NCBI RefSeq assembly: GCF_002001205.1
Contig: NZ_MUNZ01000089.1
Span: 43,707-107,706, forward strand
DNA from: Hydrogenophaga sp. A37
GTDB lineage: Bacteria > Pseudomonadota > Gammaproteobacteria > Burkholderiales > Burkholderiaceae_C
Length of the DNA: 64,000 bases
Reading direction: 5' to 3'
Below, in pieces: positions 53,209 to 62,083 of this stretch. The notes beneath the pieces were generated by a model. That model saw nothing but the letters and a program-made list of their open reading frames with translations, was not told the origin of the DNA and did no database searches. How positions within the stretch are numbered: position 1 is the stretch's first letter; each line of letters opens with the position of its first letter. Both the position numbers and the translations under genes were made by a program.

Positions 53209-54438
53209 ATGCCCGCCTATTCCTTCGAAGCCCTCGACGCCCAGGGCGCCACACAAAAAGGCCTGATCGACGCCGACACGGCCAAGGCCGCACGCGGGCT
53301 GCTGCGCGCGCGTGCGCTGGTGCCGCTGGCGGTGGAGCCTGCCGTGAACGTGGGCGCCGACGGCAAGGGCAAGGGGCTCAACACCACGCTCTGGGGCGGT
53401 CGCGTGTTCAACGCCACCGGCCTCGCGGTCTGGACCCGTCAGATCGCCGGCCTGGTGGCGGCGGGCTTGCCGCTGGAGCGCGCGCTCTCGGCGCTGTCGG
53501 AAGAAGCCGAAAAAGACGAAGAGCGCCGGCTGGTGGCCTCGCTGCGCGCCGAAGTCAACGCGGGCGCGCCGTTTGCGCGTGCGCTCGGCCAGCACCCACG
53601 CGAGTTCTCCGCCATCTACACCGGCGTGATCGCGGCCGGCGAACAGAGCGGCCAGCTCGGCAGCGTGCTGGAGCGCCTGGCCGACGATCTTGAAACGCGC
53701 GAGGCGCTCAAGAACAAGCTGATCGGCGCCTCGCTCTACCCGGCCATCGTGACCCTGGTCGCCATCGTCATCGTGGTGTTCCTCGTGAGTTATGTGGTGC
53801 CACAGGTCGCGGGCGTGTTCGCCGGCAGCAAGCGCGCCCTGCCCTTTCTGACGGTGGCCATGCTGGCCATCAGCGACTTCGTGCGCAGTTACGGCTGGCT
53901 GATGCTGGGGCTGCTGGTGCTCGGCAGCATCGCGCTGGCGATGGCGCGCAAGCAGCCTGCGCTGCGCCTGCGCATGGACGCGGCCTGGCTGCGGCTGCCA
54001 CTGGTGGGCAAGCTCGCGCGCGGCTACAACGCGGCGCGTTTCGCTTCCACGCTGGCCATGCTGGCCTCGGCCGGCGTGCCCATCCTGCGCGCGCTGCAGA
54101 CCGCCGCCGAAACCCTGAGCAACCAATCCATGCGCGCCGACGCGCTGGACGCGCTGGTGCTGGTGCGCGAGGGCGCGCCGCTGGCCTCGGCGCTGGCGAG
54201 CAAGAAGCGCTTTCCGCCGCTGGTCGCCATGTTCGCCCGACTGGGCGAGCAGACCGGCCAGCTGCCCGTGATGCTGCAGCGCGCGGCCAACCAGCTCGGT
54301 GCCGAGGTGCAGCGCCGCGCCATGCACCTGGCCACCATCCTGGAGCCGCTGCTGATCGTGGTCATGGGCGCGGTGGTGATGCTGATCGTGCTGGCGGTGC
54401 TGATGCCGATCATCCAGCTCAACCAACTCGTGAAGTAA
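53209..54438 (+). CDS. gspF: Type II secretion inner-membrane protein GspF
   Basis: The 409-residue polytopic protein has two repeated GspF domains (about 70-195 and 275-395) and three membrane helices (near 170-195, 220-245 and 375-400). Signatures include LPLERALSALSEEAE, GVIAAGEQSGQLGSVLERLADDLE and MLASAGVPILRALQTAAETL. It is the central platform protein. It lies 92 bases after gspE, with a dispersed repeat in the gap, and is the last gsp gene. No prepilin peptidase gene (gspO) is in the window. Confidence 0.95.
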   Translation: MPAYSFEALDAQGATQKGLIDADTAKAARGLLRARALVPLAVEPAVNVGADGKGKGLNTTLWGGRVFNATGLAVWTRQIAGLVAAGLPLERALSALSEEAEKDEERRLVASLRAEVNAGAPFARALGQHPREFSAIYTGVIAAGEQSGQLGSVLERLADDLETREALKNKLIGASLYPAIVTLVAIVIVVFLVSYVVPQVAGVFAGSKRALPFLTVAMLAISDFVRSYGWLMLGLLVLGSIALAMARKQPALRLRMDAAWLRLPLVGKLARGYNAARFASTLAMLASAGVPILRALQTAAETLSNQSMRADALDALVLVREGAPLASALASKKRFPPLVAMFARLGEQTGQLPVMLQRAANQLGAEVQRRAMHLATILEPLLIVVMGAVVMLIVLAVLMPIIQLNQLVK

Positions 54439-54515
54439 CCCCCCGCGCCGCGCCTAAGGGCGCGTCACCCCCCAGGGGGCAACGCGAGCGGCCCGGCGAA
54501 GCCGGTTCCGCCGCG
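54439..54515. repeat. GC-rich dispersed repeat, copy after gspF
   Basis: The segment carries CCCCCCGCGCCGCGCC-taa-GGGCGCG, CCCCCCAGGGGG and GGCCCGGCGAAGCCGG in order, the same parts as the other copies. It follows the gspF stop directly and lies in the 173-base gap before the 5'-nucleotidase gene. Confidence 0.65.
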
Positions 54516-54611
54516 TTCTCGGTGGGACGGACTCCCCTGCTCCCCCTCCCACTGCCTTGCAATTGGGCTACGCTTCGCGCTTCCCTTGTTTGTTCGCGGA
54601 GACCTTTCCCC

Positions 54612-55508
54612 ATGCCTGTGACGCTTGACGGTCAGCTTGTTGTCGCGATTTCTTCGCGGGCGCTGTTCGACTTTGAAGAAGAGAACCGCCTGTTTGAAAC
54701 CGGGGACGACCGGGCTTACATGAAGCTGCAGCTGGACCGGCTGGAGGTGCCGGCGCTGCCGGGCGTGGCGTTTTCGCTGGTGAAGAAGCTGCTGGCGTTC
54801 AACGACACCACGACGCAGCGGGTCGAGGTCGTGATCCTTTCGCGCAACGACCCGGTCTCGGGCATGCGCGTGTTCCGCTCGGCGCAGCACTATGGCCTGC
54901 CGATCCAGCGCGGCAGCTTCACGCGCGGGCAGCCGCCCTGGCGTTACCTGCGCCCGTTGCGCGCCAACCTCTTCCTCTCGACCCACCTGGCCGACGTGCG
55001 CGCCGCGCTCGACGCAGGCGTGCCCGCCGCGCAGGTGTACCCGCAGTCGGTGCACGCGAGCGACGCGCACCCGCACGAGGTGCGCATCGCCTTCGACGGC
55101 GACGCCGTGCTGTTCTCCGACGAGGCCGAGCGCGTGTACCAGAGCGAAGGCCTCTCCGCGTTCCAGGCCCACGAAGCCAGCCACGCCGGACAGCCGCTGG
55201 CGGGCGGTCCGTTCAAGCCCCTGCTCGAAGCGCTGCACCGCCTGCAGGCCGAAGGCACGAGCGCCATGCACGTGCGCACCGCGCTGGTCACCGCGCGCAG
55301 CGCCCCGGCGCACGAGCGCGCCATTCGCACGCTGATGGACTGGAACATCGAAGTGGACGAGGCCATGTTCCTCGGCGGCCTGCCCAAGGGCGAGTTCTTG
55401 CGCGAGTTCGAACCCGACTTCTTCTTCGACGATCAGACCGGCCACATCGAATCGGCGTCGCTGCATGTGCCTTCCGGGCATGTGGCCAGCGGCATTTCCA
55501 ACCGGTAG
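54612..55508 (+). CDS. Cytosolic 5'-nucleotidase (NT5C1-like)
   Basis: The 298-residue product begins MPVTLDGQLVVAISSRALFDFEEEN and continues with the 5'-nucleotidase family parts VVILSRNDPVSGMRVFRSAQHYGL, LFLSTHLADVRAALDAG, RIAFDGDAVLFSDEAER, and MDWNIEVDEAMFLGGLPKGEFL. This matches the PF06189-type 5'-nucleotidases, which hydrolyse nucleoside monophosphates in the cytoplasm. It is not the secreted UshA type, as there is no signal peptide. ATG 54612 gives the usual start. It is a single gene between gspF and the surface operon. Confidence 0.85.
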   Translation: MPVTLDGQLVVAISSRALFDFEEENRLFETGDDRAYMKLQLDRLEVPALPGVAFSLVKKLLAFNDTTTQRVEVVILSRNDPVSGMRVFRSAQHYGLPIQRGSFTRGQPPWRYLRPLRANLFLSTHLADVRAALDAGVPAAQVYPQSVHASDAHPHEVRIAFDGDAVLFSDEAERVYQSEGLSAFQAHEASHAGQPLAGGPFKPLLEALHRLQAEGTSAMHVRTALVTARSAPAHERAIRTLMDWNIEVDEAMFLGGLPKGEFLREFEPDFFFDDQTGHIESASLHVPSGHVASGISNR

Positions 55509-55546
55509 CGTCGCTCTCGCAGGGCGTCCGAACGGGTGTCGAACCC

Positions 55547-55552
55547 TATACT
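55547..55552 (+). promoter_or_regulatory. -10 element for the methyltransferase-led operon
   Basis: TATACT lies 44 bases upstream of the ATG at 55596. No convincing -35 box is spaced 16-18 bases upstream, so this is a weak call. Confidence 0.35.
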
Positions 55553-55595
55553 GGACCCGTTGTCACCCACACCCACCACAGGAGTGCGCAGCCCC

Positions 55596-56318
55596 ATGGA
55601 CACCCCCGACCGCATCGCACACAACCAGTACCAGCGCACCTACTTCGACACCGTGGTGCGGGCCCGTCTGGCACTCGGCGCCACGACCTACGTCAACGCC
55701 CATGTGCAGCGCATGCTGTCGGCCCTGCCGGTGTTGCCTGGCCAGCGGGTGCTGGAGGTGGGCGCCGGCCCGGGCAAGTTCACGCTGCTGATGGCCGGAC
55801 GGGGTTGGGACATCGTGGCCAACGACCTGTCGCCGGTGCTGCTGGACCAGTTGAAGACCGCGTCCGACCATCACATCGAGACGCTGTGCTGCGACATCGC
55901 GACCGTCGGCGACCACATCAGCGAGCCCTTCGACCACGCCATGGGCTTTTTCGTGCTGCACCACCTGATGGACTTCGACGGGGTATTCGCCGGGCTGTCC
56001 AAGGTGCTGAAACCGGGCGCCACCGTGGCGTTCTGCGAGCCGGTCGCCTGGAACCCGCTGTACTACGCCCAGATCTTCTTCACCCCCGGCATGCGCTTTG
56101 CCGGCGAGCCTTCGCTGACGTCCATGCGCCCCGGCAAGATCCTGCCGGCGCTGGAGCGGGCCGGCTTCAACCAGACCCGCGCGCAGGGCTACGGCTACTT
56201 TCCGCCGGTCCTGAAAAACCATCCCCTTGGCGACCGCGTGGAGCGGTGGCTCGACCAGCGGGATTGGGTCCCGTTCCCGAACGCCTTCCAGCTTTTCAGT
56301 GCCCGGCTGCCCGCGTGA
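55596..56318 (+). CDS. Class I SAM-dependent methyltransferase (operon gene 1)
   Basis: The 240-residue product has a Rossmann methyltransferase core with motif I VLEVGAGPGKFTLLMA (about residue 54-69), post-I Asp in IVANDLSP, and motif III region AMGFFVLHHLMDFDGVFAGLSKVLKPGA. ATG 55596 has GGAG 11 bases upstream. It resembles methyltransferases of lipids, quinones or sugars, but no substrate can be read from sequence. It is the first of six genes that overlap by one to about eleven bases and end in the large membrane protein gene. Confidence 0.82.
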   Translation: MDTPDRIAHNQYQRTYFDTVVRARLALGATTYVNAHVQRMLSALPVLPGQRVLEVGAGPGKFTLLMAGRGWDIVANDLSPVLLDQLKTASDHHIETLCCDIATVGDHISEPFDHAMGFFVLHHLMDFDGVFAGLSKVLKPGATVAFCEPVAWNPLYYAQIFFTPGMRFAGEPSLTSMRPGKILPALERAGFNQTRAQGYGYFPPVLKNHPLGDRVERWLDQRDWVPFPNAFQLFSARLPA

Positions 56319-57202
56319 ACACCGCTGACACGCCACCCTGCCCGCGTTGCCTTCAGCCTTGCAGCACCGGCAACGAGCGAGTGGCCTGCCCCACTTGCGG
56401 GCTGCGACCGTCCCCGCTGCCACGCCTGTGGCTGGCGGGCGACGACACCGCGCCCGACGGTTTCGACGCCGAGGCGGCTGACCGCCTGTCCGACCTCGTC
56501 ACGCAGGACCATTTCTGGGTGCGCGAACGCAACCGCCTGGTGGAGCGCCTGCTCCGGCGTCTGGCCCGGCGCCGGGCGACGCCCTGGCAACACGCGCTGG
56601 AGCTGGGTTGCGGCGCGGGGCTCAGCCTGCCCCTGCTCGAAGCGCGGGCGAGCGAGGTGACAGCGGTCGATGGCCACCGCCGCCTGCTCCAGCAGGCACA
56701 GGCCGCCTCCAGCAAGGCGGTGCTCGTGCAGGGCGACGTCACCGACACGCGCCTCGGCCCCGGGCGCCACGACCTGCTGACCGCGCTGGACGTGATCGAA
56801 CACGTGGACGGCGACGCCTTCCTGGCGGAAGCCCGGCGCCTGGCCCGGCCCGGCGCCGACCTGCTGCTGTCCGCGCCGGCCTTTCCCTCGCTGTGGAGCG
56901 AGATGGACGTGCGGGCCGGGCACCGCTGCCGCTACCGCTGGCGGCAGATGCAACAGGAGCTGGCGCGCAACGGCTGGCGCGCGGTGGGGCACACCCACTT
57001 CCAGTGCCTGCTGTTTCCGCTGGTGTACGCCAGCCGCCACTGGCCGGGGCGCTCGGCACAGCAGACCGAACGCCGGCCCTCGCCCACGCTGGACCGTTGG
57101 CTGGGCGCGGTCAACCGTTTCGAGGTGGACCGGCTGGGCGCGCTGTCCCTGCCGTTCGGTTCGTCGCTCTTCGTCTGGGCCAAGGCGGAGGCACCCCGGT
57201 GA
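56315..57202 (+). CDS. Zinc-ribbon class I SAM methyltransferase (operon gene 2)
   Basis: The 295-residue product begins at GTG 56315, overlapping the previous stop by four bases. An N-terminal CPRC ... CPTC zinc ribbon (residues of about 8-28) precedes the methyltransferase core with ALELGCGAGLSLPLLEA (motif I), VTAVDGHRRLL and LLTALDVIEHVDGDAFLAEARRL. Zinc ribbons before such cores occur in methyltransferases that act on glycan or lipid-linked substrates. The C-terminal tail is helical and may contact the membrane (LLFPLVYASRHWPG). Confidence 0.8.
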   Translation: MNTADTPPCPRCLQPCSTGNERVACPTCGLRPSPLPRLWLAGDDTAPDGFDAEAADRLSDLVTQDHFWVRERNRLVERLLRRLARRRATPWQHALELGCGAGLSLPLLEARASEVTAVDGHRRLLQQAQAASSKAVLVQGDVTDTRLGPGRHDLLTALDVIEHVDGDAFLAEARRLARPGADLLLSAPAFPSLWSEMDVRAGHRCRYRWRQMQQELARNGWRAVGHTHFQCLLFPLVYASRHWPGRSAQQTERRPSPTLDRWLGAVNRFEVDRLGALSLPFGSSLFVWAKAEAPR

Positions 57203-58008
57203 GCGCCGTCCACGCCGATCTGGAGCTGATGCTCTTCGAGACCACGGCCCAGAGCGCCAAGGCCGCAATGGCCTCGGGTGTGCGGCGGTTCATCGTCGAC
57301 TGGGAGTACGTGGGCAAGGTCGAACGGCAGAACGGTTTCGACACCGAGGTCGCTCCACAGGGAACGGCCGAACTGGCCGAGGTGGCGCGCCTGCCCGGCG
57401 CCACGGCCTGGTGCCGCATCAACCGCGACCGGCCGCAGATGCCCGACGAGGTGGACAGCGCGCTGGCTGCGGGCGCGCAGGGCCTCTTTCTGCCCATGGT
57501 CACCGCACCGCAGGAGGTGGAGCGTTTCCTGCGCGCGGTGAACGGCCGTTGCCCGGTGGGCATCCTGGTGGAAACCGTCAAAGCACTGGCCTGCGTGCAC
57601 AGCCTGGCCGAGCTGCCGCTGGACCGCGTGTACTTCGGCCTCAACGACTTCGCCATCAGCCGGGGCGGTGGTTCGATCTTTCGCGCCGTGCTCGACGGCT
57701 CGGTGGAGCGCGCCCGCGAGGCGTTCGGCGGCACGACCTTCGGGTTTGGCGGCGTGACCGCGATCGACGGGGGAGCGCCGGTGCCCTGTGTGCGGCTGAT
57801 GGAAGAAATGGCCCGGATGGACTGCCAGTTTTCATTCATGCGCCGCTCGTTCCGGCGCGACGTGCAGCGCGTGGGCGCGGCGCGGCTGGTCGACGACGTT
57901 CAAGCGTTCTGGCAGCAATGCCACCAGCGCAGCGCCGCCGAGGTGGCCCGCGACCGCCAGTCGCTGGAGCAGCTGCTGCGCGAGGTGTGTGGCGGTGATG
58001 GACGCTGA
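57199..58008 (+). CDS. HpcH/HpaI aldolase-family protein (operon gene 3)
   Basis: The 269-residue TIM-barrel protein starts at GTG 57199 in a GTGA overlap with gene 2. Family features are ELMLFETT at the start, the metal-binding Glu in GILVETVKAL, and YFGLNDFAISRG with the conserved Asp. Members carry out retro-aldol or citryl-lyase reactions on keto acids and acyl-CoAs. Membership of a glycan-like operon suggests it forms a branched or acyl sugar or lipid carbon skeleton, which is inference. The C-terminal end overlaps the next gene by 11 bases. Confidence 0.75.
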   Translation: MSAVHADLELMLFETTAQSAKAAMASGVRRFIVDWEYVGKVERQNGFDTEVAPQGTAELAEVARLPGATAWCRINRDRPQMPDEVDSALAAGAQGLFLPMVTAPQEVERFLRAVNGRCPVGILVETVKALACVHSLAELPLDRVYFGLNDFAISRGGGSIFRAVLDGSVERAREAFGGTTFGFGGVTAIDGGAPVPCVRLMEEMARMDCQFSFMRRSFRRDVQRVGAARLVDDVQAFWQQCHQRSAAEVARDRQSLEQLLREVCGGDGR

Positions 58009-58999
58009 GCCGCTGCACGCGCTGGCGTCGCGCTTCCGGGGCCGGCGTCTGCTGGTCACCGGCGGGGCCGGGGCCATCGCCGCCAACCTGATCCGGGCCT
58101 TGCTGGCGGCCGGTTGCCGGGTCGATGCCACCGTCCGGCCCGGCGGCCAGGCTTGGCGGCTGACCGGGCTGGGCGAGGCGCTCACCCGGCACACCGTGGA
58201 CGTGGGCGACGCCGACGCGCTGGAGCGTGTGTTTGCTCAGGTGCGGCCCGAGTTCGTGTTCCACCTTGCCACGCCGCGTGGCCACGACGCGGCAGCACGC
58301 GACGAGATGCTGCGTGTGAACGTGCTGGGCGCTCAGGCCCTGCTGGGCTGCGTGCGCCGCCACGCCGTGGAACGGCTGGTGGTGGCCGGCAGTTCGCTGG
58401 AATACGCCCCCGCCCACACGGCTCTGAAGGAAACCGACCCCATCGCCCCACTCACCTGGCACGGCGCCACCAAGGCCGCCGCGGCCGTGCTGTACCGGCA
58501 GGCCGCGGCCGAACACGGCGTGCCCGTGTCGCTGCTGCGCATCTTCCATGTGTACGGCCCCTGGGAGTCGGCCCACCGGCTGGCACCCACCGCCATTCGC
58601 GCGGCGCTCTCGGGTGACGCAATGCCCATGACTGCTGGTGGCATCCGCCGCGACTGGGTCTATGTGGACGACGTCTGTGAAGCGCTGTTGCTGGCGGCGG
58701 CCAAAGCCGCGCCTGGTGACGTGTTCAACATCGGCAGCGGCGTCGAGACCAGCAACGAGACCCTGGTCGCGTGCGTCGAATCGGTGCTGGGCCGCAGTGT
58801 CCGGCAGTTGGTTGGCGAACTCCCGCCTCGCGCCACCGACGCCGAGCACCGTTTCGCCGACCGTTCGCTGGCGCAGCGTCAACTTGGCTGGGCGCCCCGG
58901 CACAGCCTGAAAGACGGGCTGCGCGAGACCGCCGCGTGGCACGCGCAGCACCCGGCCGCCTGGTCGGACCCCGCCGACAAAAAGCCCGAGGCGGTGTGA
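57998..58999 (+). CDS. NAD-dependent epimerase/dehydratase-like SDR lacking the catalytic Tyr (operon gene 4)
   Basis: The 333-residue extended SDR has the nucleotide loop VTGGAGAIAANLIRAL, the VFHLATPRGHDAAARDEMLRVN helix and the later region HVYGPWES. The Y-x3-K motif is changed: His155-G-A-T-Lys159 (WHGATK) stands where a Tyr is normal, so standard epimerase chemistry is doubtful. The DWVYVDDVCEALLLA and FNIGSGVETSNE regions are standard. It starts at ATG 57998, with GTG 57989 as an alternative, and ends in a TGATG overlap with gene 5. Confidence 0.8.
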   Translation: MDAEPLHALASRFRGRRLLVTGGAGAIAANLIRALLAAGCRVDATVRPGGQAWRLTGLGEALTRHTVDVGDADALERVFAQVRPEFVFHLATPRGHDAAARDEMLRVNVLGAQALLGCVRRHAVERLVVAGSSLEYAPAHTALKETDPIAPLTWHGATKAAAAVLYRQAAAEHGVPVSLLRIFHVYGPWESAHRLAPTAIRAALSGDAMPMTAGGIRRDWVYVDDVCEALLLAAAKAAPGDVFNIGSGVETSNETLVACVESVLGRSVRQLVGELPPRATDAEHRFADRSLAQRQLGWAPRHSLKDGLRETAAWHAQHPAAWSDPADKKPEAV

Positions 59000-59796
59000 T
59001 GCAGAGCGCCCCTCTCGACCCACCGGCCGCGCCCCTCGTGCCGGCGCCCGACGGCGATGTGGTCGTGGTGGTGCCGGTCTACCGCAATGCGCCCACCCTG
59101 CCCGAGTTGGCGCAGCGCGTTGCGCAGGCCCTGGCGCCCACCGGCTGGCGCCACCGGTTGTTGTTCGTTGTGGATGCCAGCCCCGACGGTGCCTGGACAG
59201 TGGTGCAGGCACTGGCCCTGCAAGACCAGCGCATCGCCGGCCTGCTGCTCGCCAGCAACCAGGGACAGCACCGCGCCCTGCTCGCGGGCATGGCGCTGGT
59301 CGACGCGCGCTGGGTCGCGGTCATGGACGCCGACCTGCAAGACCCGCCCGAGTTGTTGCCAGAGCTGATCGCGGCCTGCCAGCGCACGGGCCTCACGGCG
59401 TTCGCGCGGCGGCAGGGGCGCTACCAGAGCACCGGGCGCATGCTGACCTCGCGCCTGTTCAAGACCGTGCTGGGCTGGCTGCTGCGCATGCCGGCGGACG
59501 TGGGCACCTACCTGGTGGTGTCCCGGGGGGTGCGCGAACGCATGGTCAGCGCCGGCATTCAGCACCCTCAGGTCGTGGTGATGGCCCGGGCGTTTTCGTC
59601 CGGCTGGTGTGGCGTGCCCGTCGCGCGCCAGCCACGCCCTGTGGGCACATCGGCCTACTCGGCCCTGGGGCGCGTGAAGGCCGCGATGCGCAGCCTGCGC
59701 TGCGCCTGGGAATGCCGGCGCGCCCTGGCCCACGGCGACTTGCCAGGACCCCGCACCACCGCGCCCGTGGCGGCCCGGGTCAACCTCGCACCATGA
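58999..59796 (+). CDS. GT2-family glycosyltransferase, DPM/ArnC-like catalytic domain (operon gene 5)
   Basis: The 265-residue GT-A enzyme has VVVVVPVYRNAPTLPELA, the SNQGQHRALLAGM region and the Asp110-x-Asp112 donor-metal motif in MDADLQDPPELLPELI, then a GTYLVVSRGVRERM segment. Such enzymes usually charge polyprenyl phosphate with a sugar. The C-terminal two-helix membrane anchor found in ArnC/GtrB is missing, so it may work with the polytopic protein encoded next. It overlaps that gene by four bases (ATGA). Confidence 0.85.
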   Translation: MQSAPLDPPAAPLVPAPDGDVVVVVPVYRNAPTLPELAQRVAQALAPTGWRHRLLFVVDASPDGAWTVVQALALQDQRIAGLLLASNQGQHRALLAGMALVDARWVAVMDADLQDPPELLPELIAACQRTGLTAFARRQGRYQSTGRMLTSRLFKTVLGWLLRMPADVGTYLVVSRGVRERMVSAGIQHPQVVVMARAFSSGWCGVPVARQPRPVGTSAYSALGRVKAAMRSLRCAWECRRALAHGDLPGPRTTAPVAARVNLAP

Positions 59797-61949
59797 CCAC
59801 CCCGCGCTTTCTCCAGTCACCGGTGGTCCGCCCCGCCCTCGCCGTGGGCGCCACGTTGGCCATGTGCACCGCCGTGCTGGCGTGGCTGTACCGGCCGCTG
59901 ACCGACTGGTTGACCCTGCCCCTGACCTACACCGGCGACGGCTTGTGGAGCCTGTTTGTCATCAAGACCGTCTTGCAGACGGGCTGGTACGCGAGCAACC
60001 CACAGCTGGGGGCACCGTTTGAGGCCAACTTTCTGGACTTCGCCAAACCCGAGGTGCTGCACCTGGCCTTCTACCGGTTCGCGGGCCTCTTCACGCAGAA
60101 CATCGCGCTGATCCACAACCTGTTCTTCGGCCTGGGCTTCCACTTCGTGGCGCTGAGCGCGCTGGCCGTGCTGCGACGGGGCTTTGGCCTCTCGTGGCCG
60201 CTGGCCATGGCCGGCGCGCTGCTGTTCACCTTCCTGCCGTTCCACTTCATCCGGCTCGAACACCTGTTCCTCGCCAGCTACTACGCGGTGCCCATCGCCG
60301 CCTGGCTGGTGCTGCGGGTGTCGAGCGAGCGCCCGCCGTTCCACGAATCAGGGCGCCTGGGCACCGGGCGCTGGACGGTCTGGGTCGCCTGCGCCGTGCT
60401 GGCCTCCACCAGCATCTACTACGCGTTCTTTGGGCTGTGCCTCATCTTCGCGGCGGGTCTGCTCGAAAGCCTGCGCAGCCGCGCCTGGAAGCACCTGCTC
60501 AGTGGGGGGCTGGTCTGCGCGCTGGTGGGCAGCCTGGTGCTGATCAACCTCGCCCCGTCGCTGTGGCACCGGCACACGGAAGGCCGCAACACCGAGGTCG
60601 CGGCCCGGCCGATGCACGAGGTCGAGGTGTATGCCTTGCGCCCGCTGCAGTTGGTCTTGCCCTCGAACCAGCACCGCTCACCCACCCTGGCAGGCTGGAC
60701 CCGCGCCTACGAAGCCGGCGCCACGTTCGTCAACGAGAACCGGACCTCGACGCTGGGCCTGCTGGGCAGCGTCGGGTTCCTGCTCATGCTGCTGGCCTTG
60801 CTGTCGGGGCACCGCAGTCTGCACACCCCGCCCACGTTCGGCGTGGCGGCCCGGGCCAGCGCGGTGGCCGTGCTGCTGGCCGTCGCCGGTGGGGGCGGCA
60901 CGCTGATCGCGCTGGTGTTCGAGCCGCAGTTCCGCGCGCTCAACCGGATCAGCGTGGTGATCGCCTTTTTCTCGATCGCGGCGCTGCTGCTGCTGGTGCA
61001 GCGCGGGGCGCAGAAGGTGCCGGCAGTGTGGCGGCAGGGCACGCTGGTCATCGTGGCGACGCTGCTGTTTTCGTTCGGCCTCTGGGACCAGGCGCCCGCC
61101 CACCCGCGGCCCTCATCGGACCGGATCGGTCCGCAGTACGCCAGCGACCGGGCCTTCGTCCAGCGCATCGAACAGGCGCTGCCGCCCGGATCGGGCGTCC
61201 TGCAGCTGCCGTATGTGGCGTTTCCAGAAGCGCCGCCGCTGCACAAGGCGGAGCCTTACTCATCCCTGCGCGGCTTTCTGCACAGCCAGCACCTGCGCTG
61301 GAGCCACGGCGGCGTGCGCGGGCGCGAAGGCGACCTCTGGCACCGCACGCTGGCAAAACAGCCCACGCCCGAGCTGCTGCGCTTGGCGGCGGCCAGCGGT
61401 TTCAGCGGGCTCTGGCTGGACCGCCGCGCGACGCCCGACCACGGTGAACAACTGGAGCGCGGATGGCGCGCCCACGGGCTTCATCTGACGCTGACCAGCG
61501 ACGACGGCTCGCTGGCCTTCTACGCGTTGAAGGCCACGGGCACGCCGTCCACACCCCCACCGCGCTTGCCGCCCCTGTTGGGCAAAGGCTTTCACGGCTG
61601 GGAACACGGGGACGAGGCGCACTGGGCCTGGACAAGCGGCGATGCACAGCTGACGCTGAGCCCGACCGCCGCGCTGCCGCAGCGGATGCGGGTGGTGCTG
61701 GGCCTGCGGACGCTGGTGCCTCGCGGCGTGCGGGTGATCATCGGCGGCACGACGGTGGCCAGTGCGCAGCTCGTGCCCGGAGACACACAGGAACTGGCGT
61801 TCGAGCATGTGCTCACCACGCCGAACACCACCGTGCAACTGTTGACCGACGCGCCCGCCCAGGCGGCCGGCGGTGGCGACCCGCGGGTCCTGGCCCTGGC
61901 GCTGATGTCGTTTGAAATGACCGAGCTGGAGCGTGCCGGCCCCCCTTGA
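59793..61949 (+). CDS. Large polytopic membrane protein, possible GT-C-type (operon gene 6)
   Basis: The 718-residue product has about ten to twelve hydrophobic helices in residues of about 15-430 and a soluble C-terminal region (about 430-718) that is probably periplasmic. The first loop (TYTGDGLWSLFVIKTVLQTG) contains an Asp where GT-C glycosyltransferases have their acidic residues, and FHFIRLEHLFLASY follows, but no GT-C family is clearly matched. I do not recognise a named family. As the last gene of the operon it is a candidate flippase or polyprenyl-sugar-dependent transferase. It starts at ATG 59793. Confidence 0.7.
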   Translation: MTTPRFLQSPVVRPALAVGATLAMCTAVLAWLYRPLTDWLTLPLTYTGDGLWSLFVIKTVLQTGWYASNPQLGAPFEANFLDFAKPEVLHLAFYRFAGLFTQNIALIHNLFFGLGFHFVALSALAVLRRGFGLSWPLAMAGALLFTFLPFHFIRLEHLFLASYYAVPIAAWLVLRVSSERPPFHESGRLGTGRWTVWVACAVLASTSIYYAFFGLCLIFAAGLLESLRSRAWKHLLSGGLVCALVGSLVLINLAPSLWHRHTEGRNTEVAARPMHEVEVYALRPLQLVLPSNQHRSPTLAGWTRAYEAGATFVNENRTSTLGLLGSVGFLLMLLALLSGHRSLHTPPTFGVAARASAVAVLLAVAGGGGTLIALVFEPQFRALNRISVVIAFFSIAALLLLVQRGAQKVPAVWRQGTLVIVATLLFSFGLWDQAPAHPRPSSDRIGPQYASDRAFVQRIEQALPPGSGVLQLPYVAFPEAPPLHKAEPYSSLRGFLHSQHLRWSHGGVRGREGDLWHRTLAKQPTPELLRLAAASGFSGLWLDRRATPDHGEQLERGWRAHGLHLTLTSDDGSLAFYALKATGTPSTPPPRLPPLLGKGFHGWEHGDEAHWAWTSGDAQLTLSPTAALPQRMRVVLGLRTLVPRGVRVIIGGTTVASAQLVPGDTQELAFEHVLTTPNTTVQLLTDAPAQAAGGGDPRVLALALMSFEMTELERAGPP

Positions 61950-62083
61950 ACACCCGGTTGTTGAACGCCGCACCCAGCCGCGGTTCCACCTTCACGCTCT
62001 GTGGTCTGCCCACCGCCGTGGCCGAAGTGCAAACCGACTAGCATCCACCCCTGTTCAACACCTGTCTTCACCCGGAGAAACGC

